Origin: UMGS1590 sp963558655
GTDB lineage: Bacteria > Bacillota > Peptococcia > Peptococcales > Peptococcaceae
Reading direction: 5' to 3'
DNA: 64,000 nucleotides
Assembly: GCA_963558655.1 (NCBI GenBank)
Contig: CAUWHJ010000001.1
Location: forward strand, 124,001 to 188,000
The notes under the pieces are model-generated. The model made no database searches. It was not told the DNA's origin and was given only the letters and a program-made list of their open reading frames with translations. How positions within the stretch are numbered: the first letter of the stretch is position 1; each line of letters starts with the position of its first letter. Positions 61,838 through 64,000 of the stretch are shown one piece after another. The translations under genes were made by a program, and so were the position numbers.

Positions 61838-62689
61838 ATGGTAACGAAAAAAATAGATTCACAACAACTTAAGGCAGTTTGTGATGTATTGGCAGAAACA
61901 AATTTAGGGTATACAAAAACAGAACTTACACGATTGCTTGAGCAAAGTGGGATTAAAATCCTTTCTGATGGAAGTTCAAGCAACGCGAATGGTTATGTCT
62001 GGGGTTTAAATAAACGGGATTGGTTATATAAATGCTTAGCGTATGAAGTGAATAAAAGTCACTCTTTAAAGCGAGTTTATTTATTTTTAGAAAAGGCATT
62101 AAATCCAGTTGCCTTTACGGATGAAAAGAATCGAAGTAAATATAGATTTTTATTAGAAGGGGTCAACAAAGTACTTGTGTTGGCTGGCCTTGAGATAACA
62201 AAAGAAGGTAAGTTGGTCGAAGTGGTGCAGGCAAAAACGCTTGATGAAGTAGATAGAAGGGTTAACAGTCTGAAAAAGCAATTATATAATAGAGCAATAC
62301 ATAGCGAGGTTCAAAAATATTGTATTGAAGATTATTTGCGGAAAGACTATTATGATGCTGTGTTTGAAGCAGCAAAGGGGTTGGCAGAAAGAGTTCGTCA
62401 GATTACAGGCTTAGAAACAGATGGTGGAACCTTGTTTCAAACAGCGTTCGCGAAAAGTGATCCTTACCTGTTTTTTAATAGTATGCAGACGGACAGCGAA
62501 AGAAGTGAGTTTACTGGATTAAAAGAGCTATTAGAGGCAATTTTCCATTTGGTTAGAAATCCTGCAGCACACACTCCAAAAATAAATTGGAAAGTTGATG
62601 AATCAAAAGCACTTGATATTTTGACGTTGATTTCTTTTGCACATAAATATTTAGATGAGTGTCATAAGATGCCAGGTAAGTTTCAGTAA
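61838..62689 (+). CDS. TIGR02391-type abortive-infection (HEPN-like) protein
   Basis: 283 residues. The C-terminal half resembles the Abi-C/TIGR02391 domain: YNRAIHSEVQKYCIEDYLRKDYYDAVFEAAKGLAERVRQITGL, a GGTLFQTAF segment and HLVRNPAAHTP, where Arg240-x4-His245 matches the HEPN ribonuclease motif. The N-terminal half (KKIDSQQLKAVCDVLAETNLGYTKTELTRLLEQSGI) looks like a winged-helix or sensor region. ATG 61838 follows GGAGG at short spacing; ATG 61814 is an alternative. Convergent with the retron RT. The toxin role is inferred from family, not shown. Confidence 0.8.
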   Translation: MVTKKIDSQQLKAVCDVLAETNLGYTKTELTRLLEQSGIKILSDGSSSNANGYVWGLNKRDWLYKCLAYEVNKSHSLKRVYLFLEKALNPVAFTDEKNRSKYRFLLEGVNKVLVLAGLEITKEGKLVEVVQAKTLDEVDRRVNSLKKQLYNRAIHSEVQKYCIEDYLRKDYYDAVFEAAKGLAERVRQITGLETDGGTLFQTAFAKSDPYLFFNSMQTDSERSEFTGLKELLEAIFHLVRNPAAHTPKINWKVDESKALDILTLISFAHKYLDECHKMPGKFQ

Positions 62690-62719
62690 GTTCCCGGTAG
62701 GAGTCCTGTATGAAAAAAT

Positions 62720-62807
62720 AAAAATACCGCTCTTGATTTTAATGCGCCACAATAGATAAGAGGATCAGATTATTGGAGGTCATGTCACATTACAAGGCGG
62801 TATTTTT
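62720..62807. terminator. Long-loop terminator or structured RNA between Abi gene and retron RT
   Basis: AAAAATACCGC (62720-62730) pairs with GCGGTATTTTT (62797-62807); inner CTTG/CAAG and TAATG/CATTA pairs extend the stem, leaving a loop of about 43 bases. It can end transcription in both directions for the convergent genes. Confidence 0.6.
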
Positions 62808-62812
62808 TGTAT

Positions 62813-64000
62813 TCATTTTCTTGTTAGTAGTGAATATTCATTAATGATGTTTTTCATTGTATCAAACAGTGGCTTGAAATTAACAAAATTGATTTTTGTA
62901 TAGTTTTTGAACACATAATTTGAGAAATCGTTTTTTCCAGCTTCTCCTGCTTTGGTGTTCTTTAAATTGAGAGCCTTATTAAAAATTGTTTCAGGTATAT
63001 CTTCCTTTAAGAAAAGATCTTCAATAGTACACTCTTTCATTTCTGGATTAGGTAACGGCAAGGTAAGAAGAATAATATTTGTTTTATATGGAAGCTTTTT
63101 AGGTTGAAGAGGAAGATAGCAATCTTTTTTTATATGATCTTTGTTTTCTTCAGTAATATAAAACTGCTGAATGTTAACGAATTTATGAAGAGGTTTATTT
63201 TTAATGTTAATTTCATTGTCAAATAATAATATAATTGGTTGGCTCGGGACAACTCCCATTTGTGAGAATTCGTGAAAAAAACAAGGAAATAAATGGGACC
63301 ATTTTGAGTTGTAATATTTCAGTGGATCGGATTGGTTTGATTGTGGCGGTTGATAAAATTCGTAGATTTTTCCAAAATCATCTGCGCCTTCATCTTTTGA
63401 CAAATAGAAAAAATACTGCAGTTGCCGTGTTTTGTTCAAAAAAGAAATATTAAAAGAAAAGCTGCCGTCATCAAGTTTAGAAATCAATTCAGGATAGTCT
63501 AGGTACATATTTTTTAGTGCAGCCTTAATGTATCTAACATCTGTTTTTCCTTCGGTGATGATCAAAGGTTTTTCATTTTTCATAAAATAGCGATAAAAAA
63601 GAAACCGTTGATAGTCTTTTTCATGATTATTGAAAAGTTTAAAATCAGGTTTGATATCTGTAAATTTAGAAGTAGAAATATTGTTGAATTTGTCAATTTG
63701 ATTGATGAAAGCGAACCGCCCATTTAATTGATTCACTGTTCCAGGTTGTCCATCAATCAGAAATGACCCCGTGCGGTAAAGGGTGTTCGCCATCGCACGG
63801 GTTTCTTTATAGTAATGACGATTTATGTTAACCTTATCATTTACGACCAAGCCTGTTACAATTTGTCTAGAATCTTTATCCTGAAGTCTTGTTTTGTCAT
63901 GATTGATAGAGAAACCTGCAATTTCGATTATTTTAGAAAGTGAGTTGTAAAAAATTTCTTTGGATTCGAGAAAATGCTTGTCATTGGTTGAAAACGTGAG
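62813..64000 (-). CDS. Retron-type reverse transcriptase fused to TOPRIM domain (Ec67-like), 5' part outside window
   Basis: The frame is open to base 64000, so 396 C-terminal residues are visible; the TTG at 63850 is not the start. The first residues, LTFSTNDK, directly follow where the catalytic YADD box would be. Next come the retron fingers/thumb markers INHDKTRLQDKDSRQIVTGLVVNDKVN and NRHYYKETRAMANTLY. From about residue 140 a TOPRIM-like domain begins: PLIITEGKTDVRYIKAAL with the acidic Glu at 63553, and IILLFDNE further on. This arrangement is that of retron Ec67. The msr-msd RNA is normally just upstream of the RT, beyond 64000. Very AT-rich. Confidence 0.88.
   Translation of the reverse strand, partial: LTFSTNDKHFLESKEIFYNSLSKIIEIAGFSINHDKTRLQDKDSRQIVTGLVVNDKVNINRHYYKETRAMANTLYRTGSFLIDGQPGTVNQLNGRFAFINQIDKFNNISTSKFTDIKPDFKLFNNHEKDYQRFLFYRYFMKNEKPLIITEGKTDVRYIKAALKNMYLDYPELISKLDDGSFSFNISFLNKTRQLQYFFYLSKDEGADDFGKIYEFYQPPQSNQSDPLKYYNSKWSHLFPCFFHEFSQMGVVPSQPIILLFDNEINIKNKPLHKFVNIQQFYITEENKDHIKKDCYLPLQPKKLPYKTNIILLTLPLPNPEMKECTIEDLFLKEDIPETIFNKALNLKNTKAGEAGKNDFSNYVFKNYTKINFVNFKPLFDTMKNIINEYSLLTRK

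Noticed and set aside
1..64000. CRISPR array
   Set aside because: No series of regularly spaced near-identical repeats was seen on reading the window.
1..64000. Insertion sequences, tRNA or rRNA genes
   Set aside because: No transposase motif, no tRNA-like cloverleaf with CCA-proximal TTCGAAT, and no rRNA stretch were recognised, although short degraded elements could be missed.

Overview
The window reads as a chromosome segment of a Bacillota bacterium, most likely an anaerobic member of the Clostridia/Negativicutes. The evidence is a SCIFF-peptide maturase, an oxygen-sensitive two-subunit serine dehydratase, an [FeFe]-hydrogenase, a FixABCX-type bifurcating flavoprotein cluster, RNase J, a threonine T-box, a TPP riboswitch, ribosomal protein L27 with a Prp-cleavable N-terminus, and a surface protein with C-terminal SLH domains. 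I cannot fix the genus. Housekeeping genes are near 50% G+C by eye. The surface-protein gene (15000-17000), the zinc-ribbon gene (42780-43450) and the right end (61600-64000) are clearly more AT-rich and look foreign or fast-evolving. No rRNA, tRNA, IS transposase or CRISPR array was seen.

Left to right: 1-4100 carries the 3' part of a SCIFF maturase gene, pheA, murB and a pyridoxal kinase gene. 4330-10170 carries sdaAB-sdaAA and a hydrogenase operon in which a NuoF-tail/GltD-like fusion precedes hydA, all on the minus strand, plus one small plus-strand ORF. 10230-14430 is a drug-efflux region: MarR regulator, two paralogous MFS pumps (one with a shifted N-terminal frame) and a flavin-reductase-like gene. 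14480-18690 is an XRE regulator divergent from a 1263-residue SLH surface protein. 18790-31730 carries pepV, an AI-2E-family permease, an ECF S component, a DUF1002 protein, RNase J, a nitrilase-family amidase, proC, a stand-alone TIR-domain protein, a TetR regulator with oleate hydratase, and the rplU-prp-rpmA operon. 31790-42270 carries a membrane MutS-like ATPase overlapping obgE, small membrane proteins, a lipoprotein, a VTT-domain protein, a nitroreductase, trpS-tmk, an aminotransferase and a ClC channel. 42390-51640 carries a small XRE regulator, the zinc-ribbon protein, T-box-thrS, a D-Ala-D-Ala carboxypeptidase, a CBS/ATP-grasp pair, an FAD dehydrogenase and CorA. 51740-53710 is the TPP-controlled thiW-thiD-SWIM operon. 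53790-59640 holds a CoA-disulfide-reductase/rhodanese fusion divergent from a fixC-fixX-etfB-etfA operon.

The right end (59700-64000) is a decaying accessory island. It holds a tandem-duplication remnant of a C_GCAxxG_C_C gene, a DUF1016/YhcG nuclease pseudogene with two nonsense codons and a frameshift, a TIGR02391-type Abi/HEPN protein, and the C-terminal two thirds of a retron-type reverse transcriptase fused to a TOPRIM domain (Ec67-like), which runs off the window. The retron and its convergent Abi/HEPN neighbour are the best candidates for an undescribed defence arrangement. The retron ncRNA would normally lie beyond base 64000.

Metabolic links: serine dehydratase supplies pyruvate; the hydrogenase and its GltD-like partner, the Fix/Etf complex and the CoA-disulfide reductase all deal with NAD(P)H, ferredoxin and thiol balance. 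Most operon boundaries are marked by clear Rho-independent hairpins, and several genes have near-consensus sigma-A promoters, listed below.
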